Shown one piece after another: positions 25,001 through 32,802 of a stretch of 34,167 bases of DNA (position 1 is the first letter of the stretch; every line of letters begins with the position of its first letter). The stretch is from contig NZ_JAHHDX010000001.1 of the NCBI RefSeq assembly GCF_018619335.1, forward strand, positions 1 through 34,167. The letters run 5' to 3'. Origin of the DNA: Alteromonas sp. ALT199. Lineage in GTDB: Bacteria; Pseudomonadota; Gammaproteobacteria; Enterobacterales; Alteromonadaceae. The notes beneath the pieces are model-generated. The model was not told where the DNA came from. It saw only the letters and a program-made list of their open reading frames with translations, and did not search any database. Position numbers and translations under genes: made by a program.

Positions 25001-26296
25001 TGGCCGTTCGATAACACCTCGCAACGCATAGTTTTCATACTCGTTAAATACCGAGTCATATTCTTTTTCCAGAAATTCCTCTTTTACATTCCATTTAAAA
25101 ATACTAGCGTTTGCCGTAACAATAAGGACATTGCCACTATCGTCTATGTTATCAAGCGCAATACCACTAGGTGCAGTGAGCTGTTCACTATTAATCTGTT
25201 TTATTTTACGACGAGGAGAGAGTTTAAATATGCCATGAACTTCACTGGTAACCCATTTTGTATTGGTGTGGTCTTCAAAAATTATGCGAAGCCCATTGTC
25301 GTAAGCAAAATCCATCTTTTCTACATAATGCCCTTCGCCAGTATGTCTAAATAGTCCTTCGGTGGTCACAAACCATACTTTCCCTTCATGGTCCTCCATC
25401 ATAGAGTTAACCTGGCCTAACAGTTTACCCGCTCGCGTTGTTTGCGGCACAAACACACCTGAACTAGGGAAAAACAAGAAAGGCCCATTTTGAGTTGCAA
25501 CAAATAACTGGCTGGAAGAGGTTCGTAGTAAGCTACGTATTTCATTAGCGCCCGTTGCTGTCTTGTTACTTGGGTCGGGTAAGAAATGTTTAGATGAAAA
25601 TGTGTTTTTATTCAGCAAATTCAAACCATAACTGGTTGCCACCCATAAACTATTCGCGTCGTTATCAATTATGTCCCAGATGCGGTTATGGGAAAGGCTA
25701 TCTTTAACCCCGGCTATTTTTTGAGCTCGCTGGAATCGGCCATCGCCTAAAAAGCGATTTAACCCTTGATCGTAAGAACCTAACCAAATATCACCTGATT
25801 TATCATGGAAAAGTGACTGAATTCGGTTTGAAGATAAAGACATTGGGTCATCAGGGTCATTTAAATAGCGTGAGTATTGGCCGGTTTTAGGATTGTACTT
25901 GTTCACGCCTCCGCCCCATGTACCTACCCAAAGATTACCCTGAGCATCTAACATTAAATTACCAGCGTCGTTATGAGAAAGGCTTTGTTCTTGCTTGCTG
26001 TTCGATTCAAATAGCTTAACGTTACGACCGTCGTATCGCATTACGCCGTTTTCCGCAGTACCAAACCACAAGAAGCCTTGCTCGTCTTGAACAATGGAAT
26101 AAATTTCTGATGAAACAAAGCCATCTTCGGCAGTTAAAACCTCTACCGAATACTCGTTCATTAGCTTGTCGGGCCCTGAAGCAAAAGCTAATGAGACACA
26201 AGACAGGTTAATTAGGAAAATCGCGAACACGCACACGAGTAGCAGTGAGTATGGCTTTTCGAGTTTAATTGTGGTCACGAAGGAGGATTTCTTCAA
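22049..26296 (-). CDS. hybrid sensor histidine kinase with two-component-regulator propellers
   Basis: This 1415-residue membrane kinase starts with a signal/anchor segment and a large periplasmic sensor (about residues 40-800). The sensor is built of repeats of the type [32 protein letters not shown] and [15 protein letters not shown], forming beta-propellers, and closes with a Y_Y_Y-like domain. A membrane segment (about 833-855, [20 protein letters not shown]) leads through a coiled coil to HisKA (His885 in [10 protein letters not shown]) and HATPase_c ([24 protein letters not shown]). Two receiver domains follow, phosphoacceptors Asp1178 and Asp1341. No HPt or output domain is present, so phosphate probably goes to a separate partner. 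Kinases of this type often sense polysaccharide breakdown products. The start is uncertain: TTG 26296 or a nearby GTG, neither with a clear ribosome binding site. Confidence 0.93.
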   Translation of the reverse strand: MKKSSFVTTIKLEKPYSLLLVCVFAIFLINLSCVSLAFASGPDKLMNEYSVEVLTAEDGFVSSEIYSIVQDEQGFLWFGTAENGVMRYDGRNVKLFESNSKQEQSLSHNDAGNLMLDAQGNLWVGTWGGGVNKYNPKTGQYSRYLNDPDDPMSLSSNRIQSLFHDKSGDIWLGSYDQGLNRFLGDGRFQRAQKIAGVKDSLSHNRIWDIIDNDANSLWVATSYGLNLLNKNTFSSKHFLPDPSNKTATGANEIRSLLRTSSSQLFVATQNGPFLFFPSSGVFVPQTTRAGKLLGQVNSMMEDHEGKVWFVTTEGLFRHTGEGHYVEKMDFAYDNGLRIIFEDHTNTKWVTSEVHGIFKLSPRRKIKQINSEQLTAPSGIALDNIDDSGNVLIVTANASIFKWNVKEEFLEKEYDSVFNEYENYALRGVIERPIIVSDNDGLLWVAQDDYIVQVDRVSNTVSRIEYPKTDSSYRQFREFRALELDDEGNVWIGTYKHGIYVYNKNSRKFRHLTRKDGLTHPEIHTILKDSKGNMWVGTGKGINLWSNESSRFINVGDSESQLVNLVDSIVEDIHETSSGQIWIATQKGMFQFIPQSNSIEYFSEQNGLPTSLIRAIADGDEGQLWLTTNKGVFLYNPDTQSVISYNSTIDLAGKNFYSNSLLRAGENTFFTSSQRGIEYFEYTKGKVDIVDSKIVLTGFNKMGERVKLNKPLSYITDIDLSYEDYFFSLDFALLDFSAPKRAHFAYKLQGYDEQWIDIGNHTSVSFTNLNGGDYKLLVKAMKPNGDWGNETLSLNLHVAAAPWKTWWAYTIYGLFLLGIVVLVIYLRTRLQQTEITKQKRFVQTLEQQVSEKTASLKAQASDLKLALERAEEATNLKSEFLANMSHEIRTPMNGVLGMLGLLNKSALTAEQHQRVNIARSSANSLLVLINDILDFSKIEAGKLELESVDFDVRGLVESIALSVAHSAQEKGLEVIVDVSAISEATIKSDPSRIQQILTNLLSNAVKFTEQGEIFIIAELLPSNADNEAVLQLTVKDTGIGIPSSKLSHMFDAFTQVDASTTRRFGGTGLGLSITKKLCQLLGGDINVTSELGKGSCFKVACQVNRSEIPKTVLPTLAKKNMCCLIVDDKASTRNAMQNQLRLWGVNTLTASSMEEAKAQYLGDGDSDQSKPHVDILFLDKIVNDEAQVNHYRSLEGIDKLKQTYVILMTQLSDVNSYEEFGGLAIDEVLPKPITTSDLLRILEKTAGMPKKQNRKHFQNLDVDVAEQNSGEVITAIGDVKRGSQDDAKRILLVEDNAINQIVAVNVLQCEGYEIEVANNGKEALELLKQNQLNTLYDAILMDCQMPEMDGMEATRLIRLGAAGDVYKSTPIIAMTANAMQNDKDMCMEAGMDDFLTKPIDHQKVTSTLQKWLNNLN

Positions 26297-26543
26297 GATA
26301 AGAATTGGCTGGTTAATTTATACTCGCCAATACTAGTGCATATGTACATCGCCAGCCATTCTACAAAAGGAGCATTTGTTAGCAGTAAATTAAGGATTAT
26401 TGACCTAGGACATAGTGCCCTTTTACCTTTATCCCTATGCTATTGGTATGTTGACCTTGCGAGTTTATTTTCAATTAGACGCTGCTTAGGTATGCAAATG
26501 GTAAATCGGACCAATTAAAACACGCTTGTTTGAGGAGAGAATA

Positions 26544-26885
26544 ATGACAAAGTCATATAAAGATATTACAGAAAGTTTAAATCCGTACCTAGCTGAGGTT
26601 AAAAAGGGTGTGCCAGAGGTAATGAAAGGTTTTTCGGCAATGGCGAAAGCGGCAACGGCAGATGGGGCCTTAGATAAAAAAACTAAAGAGTTATTGGCTC
26701 TCGCTATTGGTATTGCCACGCGATGTGACGGCTGCATAGGCTTTCACGCAAAAGCATTAGTTCAGTTAGGTGCAACTCGTGCTGAGATTGAAGAGCTTTG
26801 TGGAATGGCAGTGTACATGGGCGGAGGGCCGTCATTCATGTACGCGGCAGACGCATTACGCGCTTTCGATGAATTTAGTGAATAA
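26544..26885 (+). CDS. carboxymuconolactone decarboxylase (AhpD-like) family protein
   Basis: The 113-residue protein is a single CMD domain. It carries the redox motif CDGCIGFH (C-x2-C-x3-H), which in AhpD-like proteins works as a disulphide-based peroxidase/reductase centre. The following KALVQLGATRAEIEELCGMAVYMGGGPS block is typical of the family. The start ATG 26544 has the strong ribosome binding site GAGGAGAG. It probably acts in the cytosol in peroxide or organic peroxide handling; the partner reductase is not in the window. The gene is divergent from the hybrid kinase. Confidence 0.88.
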   Translation: MTKSYKDITESLNPYLAEVKKGVPEVMKGFSAMAKAATADGALDKKTKELLALAIGIATRCDGCIGFHAKALVQLGATRAEIEELCGMAVYMGGGPSFMYAADALRAFDEFSE

Positions 26886-26898
26886 TCCCGTATAAAAA

Positions 26899-26916
26899 GG
26901 CCGAGTATTCTCGGCC
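26899..26916 (-). terminator. terminator between convergent genes
   Basis: GGCCGAG (26899-26905) and CTCGGCC (26910-26916) form a 7-bp GC-rich stem with a TATT loop. On the minus strand it is followed by TTTTTATAC, a clear rho-independent terminator for the yfcL-like transcript. On the plus strand, 14 bases after the AhpD-like stop, there is no T-run, so it is at most a weak terminator there. Confidence 0.85.
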
Positions 26917-26938
26917 TCAGTAGAGAAGAAGCCCGCAA

Positions 26939-27232
26939 TTACATTGCGACTAACCGTACCCAAAGTGCTTTTACAAGCTTAGCATCATTACTTTCTAGTT
27001 CATTGTTAGCAAAAGCACTATCAAGGCTTTCGAGCATTTTATCATTGAGCATCGCAACGGTAGCGTCTTCTTGCATTTCTAACTGGCGAGCTTCTACCGC
27101 AAAATGGCCTTGCAAGTAGCTTGCAATGAACAGTTCGTCATCACTACCATGATTTACCACGTCATCAAGCGATGCTTCAATATCTGCGATAGCTTTAACG
27201 ACACTTTCTGGTGCTGCAGCAGGTGGTAACAC
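26939..27232 (-). CDS. yfcL: YfcL family protein
   Basis: This 97-residue protein matches E. coli YfcL in length and in its central block, NHGSDDELFIASYLQGHFAV, against NHASDDELFASGYLRGH-type sequences. It is acidic and helical, with no signal peptide or membrane segment. The function is unknown. In enteric bacteria yfcL lies next to mnmC and epmC; here it lies near epmC but far from mnmC. The start is GTG 27232, firmly supported by AAGGAG six bases upstream. It is separated from the NAD-kinase-like gene by 121 bases and ends at a clear terminator. Confidence 0.83.
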   Translation of the reverse strand: MLPPAAAPESVVKAIADIEASLDDVVNHGSDDELFIASYLQGHFAVEARQLEMQEDATVAMLNDKMLESLDSAFANNELESNDAKLVKALWVRLVAM

Positions 27233-27353
27233 GTCTTACTCCTTCCCGTTTTTGTATATCAGTTTATGATTTCTTGATTTCAATTTTTGGTTATAAATGA
27301 GGTTATTTTACTTAAAAGGCAATACTTTTAGTTTGTTATCTTAAGCGATGTCT

Positions 27354-28502
27354 TTAAACCGCATGGCACAGCACTTTGTCCTTGTAGCCGGTAATAACTG
27401 TAAACGGGCCCGCTAACTCAGCATCGAGCGCAGCATCGCTTGAGTCTAATCGCAGCGGCTTTCCATTTAGTGCCTGTAGCTTTTGTTTAGTGGCGACAAT
27501 AAGCATGTTTTGCTTGCCAATTTGACGAATAAAAGTAGGGCTTAACTGTTGATTTCCGCGCCCTAAGATGTGGCCCTGACCACCAATAACCGTCAAAATG
27601 ACTTTAGTGGGTTTATTTTGCGTTAATGAAACAAGTCCATTTGCTGTAACGTCACTTACTATTAGCTCGCCTTGCTTCACCACATCAACACCTAATAAAG
27701 TGTTGTCTAAGCCAAGAAACTCCATGACGGCGCCTACGGTAGAACCCGACCCCATAACAAAATAAGTGTCAGGTTCGTCCTCCATTATTTCGCTTACATA
27801 CGCAGCAATGTCATCAAGTACCAAGGCCTCATCTTCTTTACCGCCCATTTTAACCGCTTGAACATAAGTGAGTTCAGCGGGTACGCGCATTTCTCCGTAA
27901 TGCTTAGCAATAACTTTCCCGTCACGAAATGCGTTTTCGTCAATATCACGAACTTCAGCGTCCATTTCGCTTACAAGCTCGCCTGCAATCATTTGACTTA
28001 CTACTTGCCCTGCCGCTGACGGCGACACACAGTAAACGCCAGAATGAATTTTGCAACCTGCAGGCACACCTAACACGGGTACCTGTGTTCCAACTACGCT
28101 GCAGATATTTCTTGCGGTGCCATCGCCACCCGCAAATAACAATAAGTCGACTTTAGCGTGTACCATGGCTTTAGCAGCACGTTCTGAGTCTTCACCTTCA
28201 GTTTGTGCAGCGACAGGAACGTAGATCACCTCATAAGGTATGCCCAAAGATTCACATACGGTTTCACCCATATCACCAGCTGCTGTTACGACCGTGAATT
28301 GTCCGGACAGCGCGTCGAGAATACTGAGCGCTTTTGCCATTTTTTCATTAGCTTTTTTCTCTGCTCCCATGGCCAGTGCTTTTTCACGAATTTCAGCACC
28401 ATCGCTGCCTTTGAGAGCAAGCGCACCACCTATACCGGCAAAAGGGTTCACTACAATACCTAGCTTGAACTTCGCTTGACTACTAACACCACTCTCACTC
28501 AT
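27354..28502 (-). CDS. ATP-NAD kinase-like protein (COG3199 type)
   Basis: The 382-residue protein belongs to the ATP-NAD kinase superfamily but is not the standard housekeeping NadK. The N-terminus LGIVVNPFAGIGGALALKGSDG is typical of the COG3199 group. The superfamily nucleotide motif appears as LLLFAGGDGTARNIC, then GVPAGCKIHSGVYCVSP. A C-terminal domain contains YFVMGSGSTVGAVMEFLG and VIGGQGHILGRGNQQLSP. It probably phosphorylates NAD or a related small molecule; the substrate is not proven for the group. Its ATG overlaps the epmC stop by four bases (ATGA) and uses an AGGAG inside epmC, so the two genes are translationally coupled. Confidence 0.85.
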   Translation of the reverse strand: MSESGVSSQAKFKLGIVVNPFAGIGGALALKGSDGAEIREKALAMGAEKKANEKMAKALSILDALSGQFTVVTAAGDMGETVCESLGIPYEVIYVPVAAQTEGEDSERAAKAMVHAKVDLLLFAGGDGTARNICSVVGTQVPVLGVPAGCKIHSGVYCVSPSAAGQVVSQMIAGELVSEMDAEVRDIDENAFRDGKVIAKHYGEMRVPAELTYVQAVKMGGKEDEALVLDDIAAYVSEIMEDEPDTYFVMGSGSTVGAVMEFLGLDNTLLGVDVVKQGELIVSDVTANGLVSLTQNKPTKVILTVIGGQGHILGRGNQQLSPTFIRQIGKQNMLIVATKQKLQALNGKPLRLDSSDAALDAELAGPFTVITGYKDKVLCHAV

Positions 28503-29152
28503 GAAGCATCTACTCCTGTTGATTCAGCTTGCTCACCACAGTTAAACGTGGCTGATAACGCATCTATGAAACGCGCAGCCCGAAGGGGAAAACCGAGCTC
28601 TTTATATCGTGTTAGCTGAGTCGCTACGTTGTGAGTAAAACCTTCCCTATCGGGCTGTGCACCATTTAGGTTGTCTGTACTCACTTGGAATTTTCTACCT
28701 GCCGCCTCAGTAAAAGCCCACTCTATAGCTTGGGGCTTAATTTCTACCTTCTCAAAGTCAGCTTGCTGGGTTGCGTCACGGCCATCAGGGCAATACCAAT
28801 AGCCGTAATCTTCTAATAGTCGACGCTTTTCCCCCGCAATACACCAGTGGGCAATTTCATGTAGAGCGCTTGAAAAGAATCCATGAGCAAACACAATCTG
28901 ATGGTAGGGCTTTTCATTGCCAGCAGGAATGTAAATAGGTTCGTCGCCACCTAAAACCAAGCGCGTATTAAAATCTTCAAAGGTAATGTTAAACAAGGCT
29001 ATTAGCGCAGGAACATCAGGGTCTACTTCTGAATTAGCGTTGGCTGTTAGATTTTCTTGGTGGATTACCAGGTCTTCACTAGCTAAGCCTTCAACTTCAG
29101 TGCTTTTAACTTCTATACTTTTAAACAAAGCGTGACTACTTGCGGTGTTCAT
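28499..29152 (-). CDS. epmC: elongation factor P hydroxylase
   Basis: EpmC (YfcM) hydroxylates the beta-lysylated lysine of elongation factor P, the last step after EpmA and EpmB. The match to E. coli is clear: FNTRLVLGGDEPIYIPA, IVFAHGFFSSALHEIAHWCIAG with its metal-binding H-E-x-x-H, YGYWYCPDGRDATQQ, and VEIKPQAIEW. The 217-residue protein is longer than the enteric one owing to an N-terminal extension of about 40 polar residues. The ATG at 29152 has no clear ribosome binding site, so translation might start further in at a non-ATG codon. It overlaps the NAD kinase-like gene by four bases and is divergent from the gene at 29307. Confidence 0.93.
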   Translation of the reverse strand: MNTASSHALFKSIEVKSTEVEGLASEDLVIHQENLTANANSEVDPDVPALIALFNITFEDFNTRLVLGGDEPIYIPAGNEKPYHQIVFAHGFFSSALHEIAHWCIAGEKRRLLEDYGYWYCPDGRDATQQADFEKVEIKPQAIEWAFTEAAGRKFQVSTDNLNGAQPDREGFTHNVATQLTRYKELGFPLRAARFIDALSATFNCGEQAESTGVDAS

Positions 29153-29306
29153 GACGTCAAATAAATTCTATACGTGCGAGCTAAATCAATGACGGTGGAG
29201 TATACCAGTAAAACTTTGTATTCTCACTTGAAAGGCTTGCTTGCATAGGTCAATCTAGCTTTACAAAAGTAAATGAGTCACATTCATTCAACGGGGAATT
29301 TGTGGT

Positions 29307-30017
29307 TTGGCACAAGACATAATAAATCATATCCATCGGGTAAATGCCCTTCGTGATTTAGCTAACAAGCTAAACGTGATGCCTACCATTCACCAACTTC
29401 AGCATTGGCAATGTGAGCGTTTACTGGTCACTCACGACGATTTAGCGCAGCAAAAACGTTACCAAAAAGCCATGGCGTTTTTTGTGGAAGAATTGTACGG
29501 CCCAAAAGATTTTAGCCAGCGCGACGCCGATTTAGCTCGGGTCATACCAAAACTCGCAAAAGTATTACCCGATAAAGCCATGAATGCTATGGACGATGCA
29601 TTATCGTTAAATGCATTGTCGTTTGATTTAGATATGGCGATGTCACAGTATCTTCAAACCCACTGTCCAGGCGAGCCTATTAATAAAGACAACTACGCCC
29701 TTGCTTACCGAGATGTGGGAAGAATAGAAGACAGAGAACATCAAATCGACATAATTTCGCACTTGGGCGATCAACTCTCTGATGTAATAAAAATTCGTGG
29801 TATAGGTATGTTGATTTCGTTATCACGCCGGCCTGCGAAGCTCGCAGGCTTGCTGGCGCTACATGAGTTTTTAGAACGTGGCTTCAATGCTTTTAAAGCG
29901 CTAGGTGACGTGCAAAGCTTTGTTCAGCCAGTGTTAACTAAGGAGAAAGCATTAATGCATGTGTTATTGGACGAAGGTGTAACGCTGCCGGAAGAAAATC
30001 CGTTACCTGAGGTGTAA
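29307..30017 (+). CDS. FFLEELY-motif family protein of unknown function
   Basis: This 236-residue cytosolic protein is mostly helical. It contains AMAFFVEELYGPKDFSQRDADLAR near residue 58, in which FFVEELYGP is a variant of the FFLEELY motif that names a conserved proteobacterial family. It also has a short glycine/arginine stretch (RGIGMLISLSRRPAKLAGL) near residue 165. There is no signal peptide, membrane segment or catalytic motif I recognise. The start is TTG 29307, with GGGG 11 bases upstream and no better in-frame codon. The thioesterase gene follows after 65 bases on the same strand. Confidence 0.75.
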   Translation: MAQDIINHIHRVNALRDLANKLNVMPTIHQLQHWQCERLLVTHDDLAQQKRYQKAMAFFVEELYGPKDFSQRDADLARVIPKLAKVLPDKAMNAMDDALSLNALSFDLDMAMSQYLQTHCPGEPINKDNYALAYRDVGRIEDREHQIDIISHLGDQLSDVIKIRGIGMLISLSRRPAKLAGLLALHEFLERGFNAFKALGDVQSFVQPVLTKEKALMHVLLDEGVTLPEENPLPEV

Positions 30018-30082
30018 AGACTTAGGTTAATTGACTGTCACTACTGCTCAATATGGCAAATTTGAATTAGCAAGGAAATGTT

Positions 30083-30532
30083 TTGGGTACCCAAAATTTA
30101 GGTTGGATGTTAGACAATCCCTATGTGCAACAATGGCACATAGATGAAACACATATTGATCACTATCAGCACGTGAATAATGTGGCATATTTGTCTCAAT
30201 TAGAAAGTTTAGCTTGGGCCCATTCAAACGCCCTTGGCTTACAATTTGCCGATTATCAGGCACTAAATCGAGGCATGGTAATTAAACGTCACGAGCTTAA
30301 CTACCACCTTCCTACTCATCTTGGCGACACGTTAGAATGTGCGACTTGGATAGTGTTTTGCGATCGCAAACTAACCCTAAAGCGTCAATTTCAATTCATC
30401 TGCCCAAAGCGTAACAAACCCGTTTTTGATGCACTAACAACTTTCGTTTGCGTCAGCCTTGATACTGGTGCGCCCAAACGGATGCCGAAGCAGTTTGTGG
30501 ATGTATACGGCAAGGCTTGTTTATCCCAATGA
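30083..30532 (+). CDS. acyl-CoA thioesterase, 4HBT/YbgC-like hotdog family
   Basis: The 149-residue protein has the hotdog-fold thioesterase pattern IDETHIDHYQHVNNVAYLSQLE, in which the D-x-x-x-H-V-N-N segment carries the catalytic Asp of the 4-hydroxybenzoyl-CoA thioesterase class (here DHYQHVNN). RHELNYHLPTHLGDTLE is the following strand pair. The acyl substrate is unknown. The TTG at 30083 has an ideal AAGGA six bases upstream; an ATG at 30107 would start nearer the usual family N-terminus and cannot be excluded. The stop overlaps the next gene's ATG (ATGA), so the two are coupled. Confidence 0.83.
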   Translation: MGTQNLGWMLDNPYVQQWHIDETHIDHYQHVNNVAYLSQLESLAWAHSNALGLQFADYQALNRGMVIKRHELNYHLPTHLGDTLECATWIVFCDRKLTLKRQFQFICPKRNKPVFDALTTFVCVSLDTGAPKRMPKQFVDVYGKACLSQ

Positions 30533-31749
30533 AAACGTGGCTAGCAGTAGTGCTTTTACTTTTTCTTTGTACGTCGTTAAGTATAAATGTTTACTTGTGG
30601 CTCAGTTTAAAGCAGCACAACGATGACGCTTATGAACTAGAAGCCAGCTATGAGCACCGTTTGGAAGGTACTGCACAGCGAGGAAGTGATGTAATTTCGA
30701 AGGGCAAGACAGAACCTTTTACTAACTCACGTTCCCCCAATTCGGCCTCGGATTTCAACGCTACTGGTACCCCATCAATGGGAATTGACGAACGGTATTC
30801 TTCGTCACTGCAAGTTGACAAAGACGTTGTAGATTCGCTAACTCGCTTGCTCAACAATGGGCAATTTTCATTACTCGCCACTGAGCTTACAAAGTATTTG
30901 AAAAGTGAGCCGTTCAATGAATCACTACTTTTGCTAGAAGGTGAGCTAATTGAGGTAACAAAGCCGCTTCCGACGGCTCTTGTACACTATTACGATTTAG
31001 CTGAACTGCTTCTTTCAAGCGAGACGCTTACGTTTATAGACACAAAAATTGCTACCTTGTATCAGCAGGCGCAGACTCAATTGAGTCAAGACGAACAATG
31101 GGAACTGGTAGCAAGGTTAAATGAGCCGTTATATCAGCGCATACCCGACGCAAAACACTACACCCTTAATTTGGCCGAAGCATATGCCTATCAGCAAAAG
31201 TTTACCTTGATGGAAGATGTGCTCGCCGCCCTGCCATTAAACGATAGAGACGCCAGTTTCATTCGAGATAAAGCCTATGAAATACGCGACAGTACTAACG
31301 CAGACAATACGCCTAGCGACAATAAACTAGAACCAGCAGACGCTGAGGACGCGCGTTATCAAACACGCGTAGCTTTAGAGCGTATTGGCGATCAATATCG
31401 CCTTGAAGCGAGAGCGTTAAACCAAAAAGCCACCATGATTCTAGATACCGGTGCCAGTACAACCGCAATATCCTCGCGACTATTTGCTCGCTTAGGCCGT
31501 ATGCGAAATCTCACGTTCATCGGTAATTTCAACGTTAGAACCGCGTCAGGAACGATAGAAGCACCATTGGTACAAATATCGCGGTTCTATTTTGCAGGCT
31601 ACGAAATTAACGATATTTCTGCCATCGTACTTCCCGAAGACGCCCTACCTGACGCTGATGGGTTATTAGGAATGAATGTCTTAGGCCAGTTTGACTTCGC
31701 GATAATGCCTCAATCTAGCGAATTGATTTTAACAGAGCGTAACGATTAA
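30529..31749 (+). CDS. retropepsin-like aspartic protease with N-terminal membrane anchor
   Basis: The 406-residue protein starts with one membrane segment (WLAVVLLLFLCTSLSINVYLWL), then a polar region, a helical TPR-like middle (about residues 95-240), and a C-terminal clan AA protease domain. That domain has the active-site motif DTGAS at 306-310 in MILDTGASTTAISSRLFARLG and a second conserved block ADGLLGMNVLGQFDF near the end. It should be anchored in the inner membrane with the protease in the periplasm. Bacterial members of the TIGR02281-like group have no well-established substrates. The ATG at 30529 overlaps the thioesterase stop. Confidence 0.85.
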   Translation: MKTWLAVVLLLFLCTSLSINVYLWLSLKQHNDDAYELEASYEHRLEGTAQRGSDVISKGKTEPFTNSRSPNSASDFNATGTPSMGIDERYSSSLQVDKDVVDSLTRLLNNGQFSLLATELTKYLKSEPFNESLLLLEGELIEVTKPLPTALVHYYDLAELLLSSETLTFIDTKIATLYQQAQTQLSQDEQWELVARLNEPLYQRIPDAKHYTLNLAEAYAYQQKFTLMEDVLAALPLNDRDASFIRDKAYEIRDSTNADNTPSDNKLEPADAEDARYQTRVALERIGDQYRLEARALNQKATMILDTGASTTAISSRLFARLGRMRNLTFIGNFNVRTASGTIEAPLVQISRFYFAGYEINDISAIVLPEDALPDADGLLGMNVLGQFDFAIMPQSSELILTERND

Positions 31750-31837
31750 TCTAAACATAAGATATTTATAATGATCGGACATTTTTTCAGTTAATATGAT
31801 AACGTATACAAGCTATTAACATATTAGAGTTTTCAAA

Positions 31838-32794
31838 GTGCTAAGAATTGTTTCTTTTATATTCGCTTGTCTTTTCACATTTTCACACTTTTCCTTACAG
31901 GCAACTGAGTCTTCACAATGCGTGAGTTGCCATTCTGAGCAAGTCAGCCAATGGGAAAAATCAGACCATGGAAAAGCCATGGATCACGCGACAAACGAAA
32001 CGGTTTTAGGCAATTTTGATAACGCAACAACTACGCACTTTTCGCAACGTGCGACTTTCTCTAGAAAAAATGGTGAATTTTTGGCCACGCTCACAGAGGC
32101 AGGCGAAGCTACGCAGTACACTGTCTCTTATGTATTTGGTCACTACCCATTACAACAATATTTAATTGAAACCGAAAATGGCCGTTTTCAAGTTTTTCCA
32201 TTCGCTTGGGATAGCCGTGACGAAAAGGAAGGCGGTCAACGCTGGTACCCTAATTATCAAGATGAAGATATTGGCGTAAATGATAGACTCCACTGGAAGC
32301 AGCCGATGCAAAACTGGAACGGAATGTGTGCCGATTGCCATTCAACTGGACTAACCCGCAATTTCGACACCGATACATTAGCTTTTAACAGTCATTTTGA
32401 CTCTATTAACGTGTCTTGCGCTTCCTGCCACGGGGATATGGCAAAGCATGTAACGCAGAACAATAGCACTCTTTCTTCTGCAAATTCATCAAAGGCTGAT
32501 ACCGCTATAGCTGACACTGGGATACATAATTCTCACAATACCTTGTCGACAGGCGAACAACGAGCCATGGGCCAGTGGTTGCTAAAAAAAGGAGATACCA
32601 TTGCAAGGTGGCAAAAATTAGAAAATGGAGAATATAAACCCGCTAATCGAGACAACAGTTTCATGGATACGTGTTTTGGGTGCCACTCACTTCGTTCTCC
32701 GTTAACCGACGGTATTAACCCCGAACGCCACTATCTGGATCAATTCACTCCCTCGTTGCTATATCCCCCCTTTACTTTGCTGACGGGCAAATAA
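31838..32794 (+). CDS. multihaem cytochrome c, N-terminal part (frame broken after residue ~311)
   Basis: This 318-codon frame has a signal peptide (LRIVSFIFACLFTFSHFSLQ) and four haem-binding CxxCH motifs: CVSCH at 28-32, then CADCH, CASCH and CFGCH. Export and periplasmic haem attachment by the Ccm system are implied. It reads as the first half of a family of periplasmic multihaem cytochromes with C-terminal TPRs. The frame stops just after the C6 run at 32765-32770, with the non-family tail FTLLTGK. Adding one C restores LYFADGQIKEEVYVYGS, which joins straight into the next frame. Start is GTG 31838 with GAG upstream. If the break is real the truncated product lacks half of its haems. Confidence 0.85.
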   Translation: MLRIVSFIFACLFTFSHFSLQATESSQCVSCHSEQVSQWEKSDHGKAMDHATNETVLGNFDNATTTHFSQRATFSRKNGEFLATLTEAGEATQYTVSYVFGHYPLQQYLIETENGRFQVFPFAWDSRDEKEGGQRWYPNYQDEDIGVNDRLHWKQPMQNWNGMCADCHSTGLTRNFDTDTLAFNSHFDSINVSCASCHGDMAKHVTQNNSTLSSANSSKADTAIADTGIHNSHNTLSTGEQRAMGQWLLKKGDTIARWQKLENGEYKPANRDNSFMDTCFGCHSLRSPLTDGINPERHYLDQFTPSLLYPPFTLLTGK

Positions 32795-32802
32795 AAGAGG
32801 AA

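Noticed and set aside
26336..26518. 60-codon plus-strand frame before the AhpD-like gene
   Set aside because: No Shine-Dalgarno sequence and no recognisable family; more likely promoter DNA.
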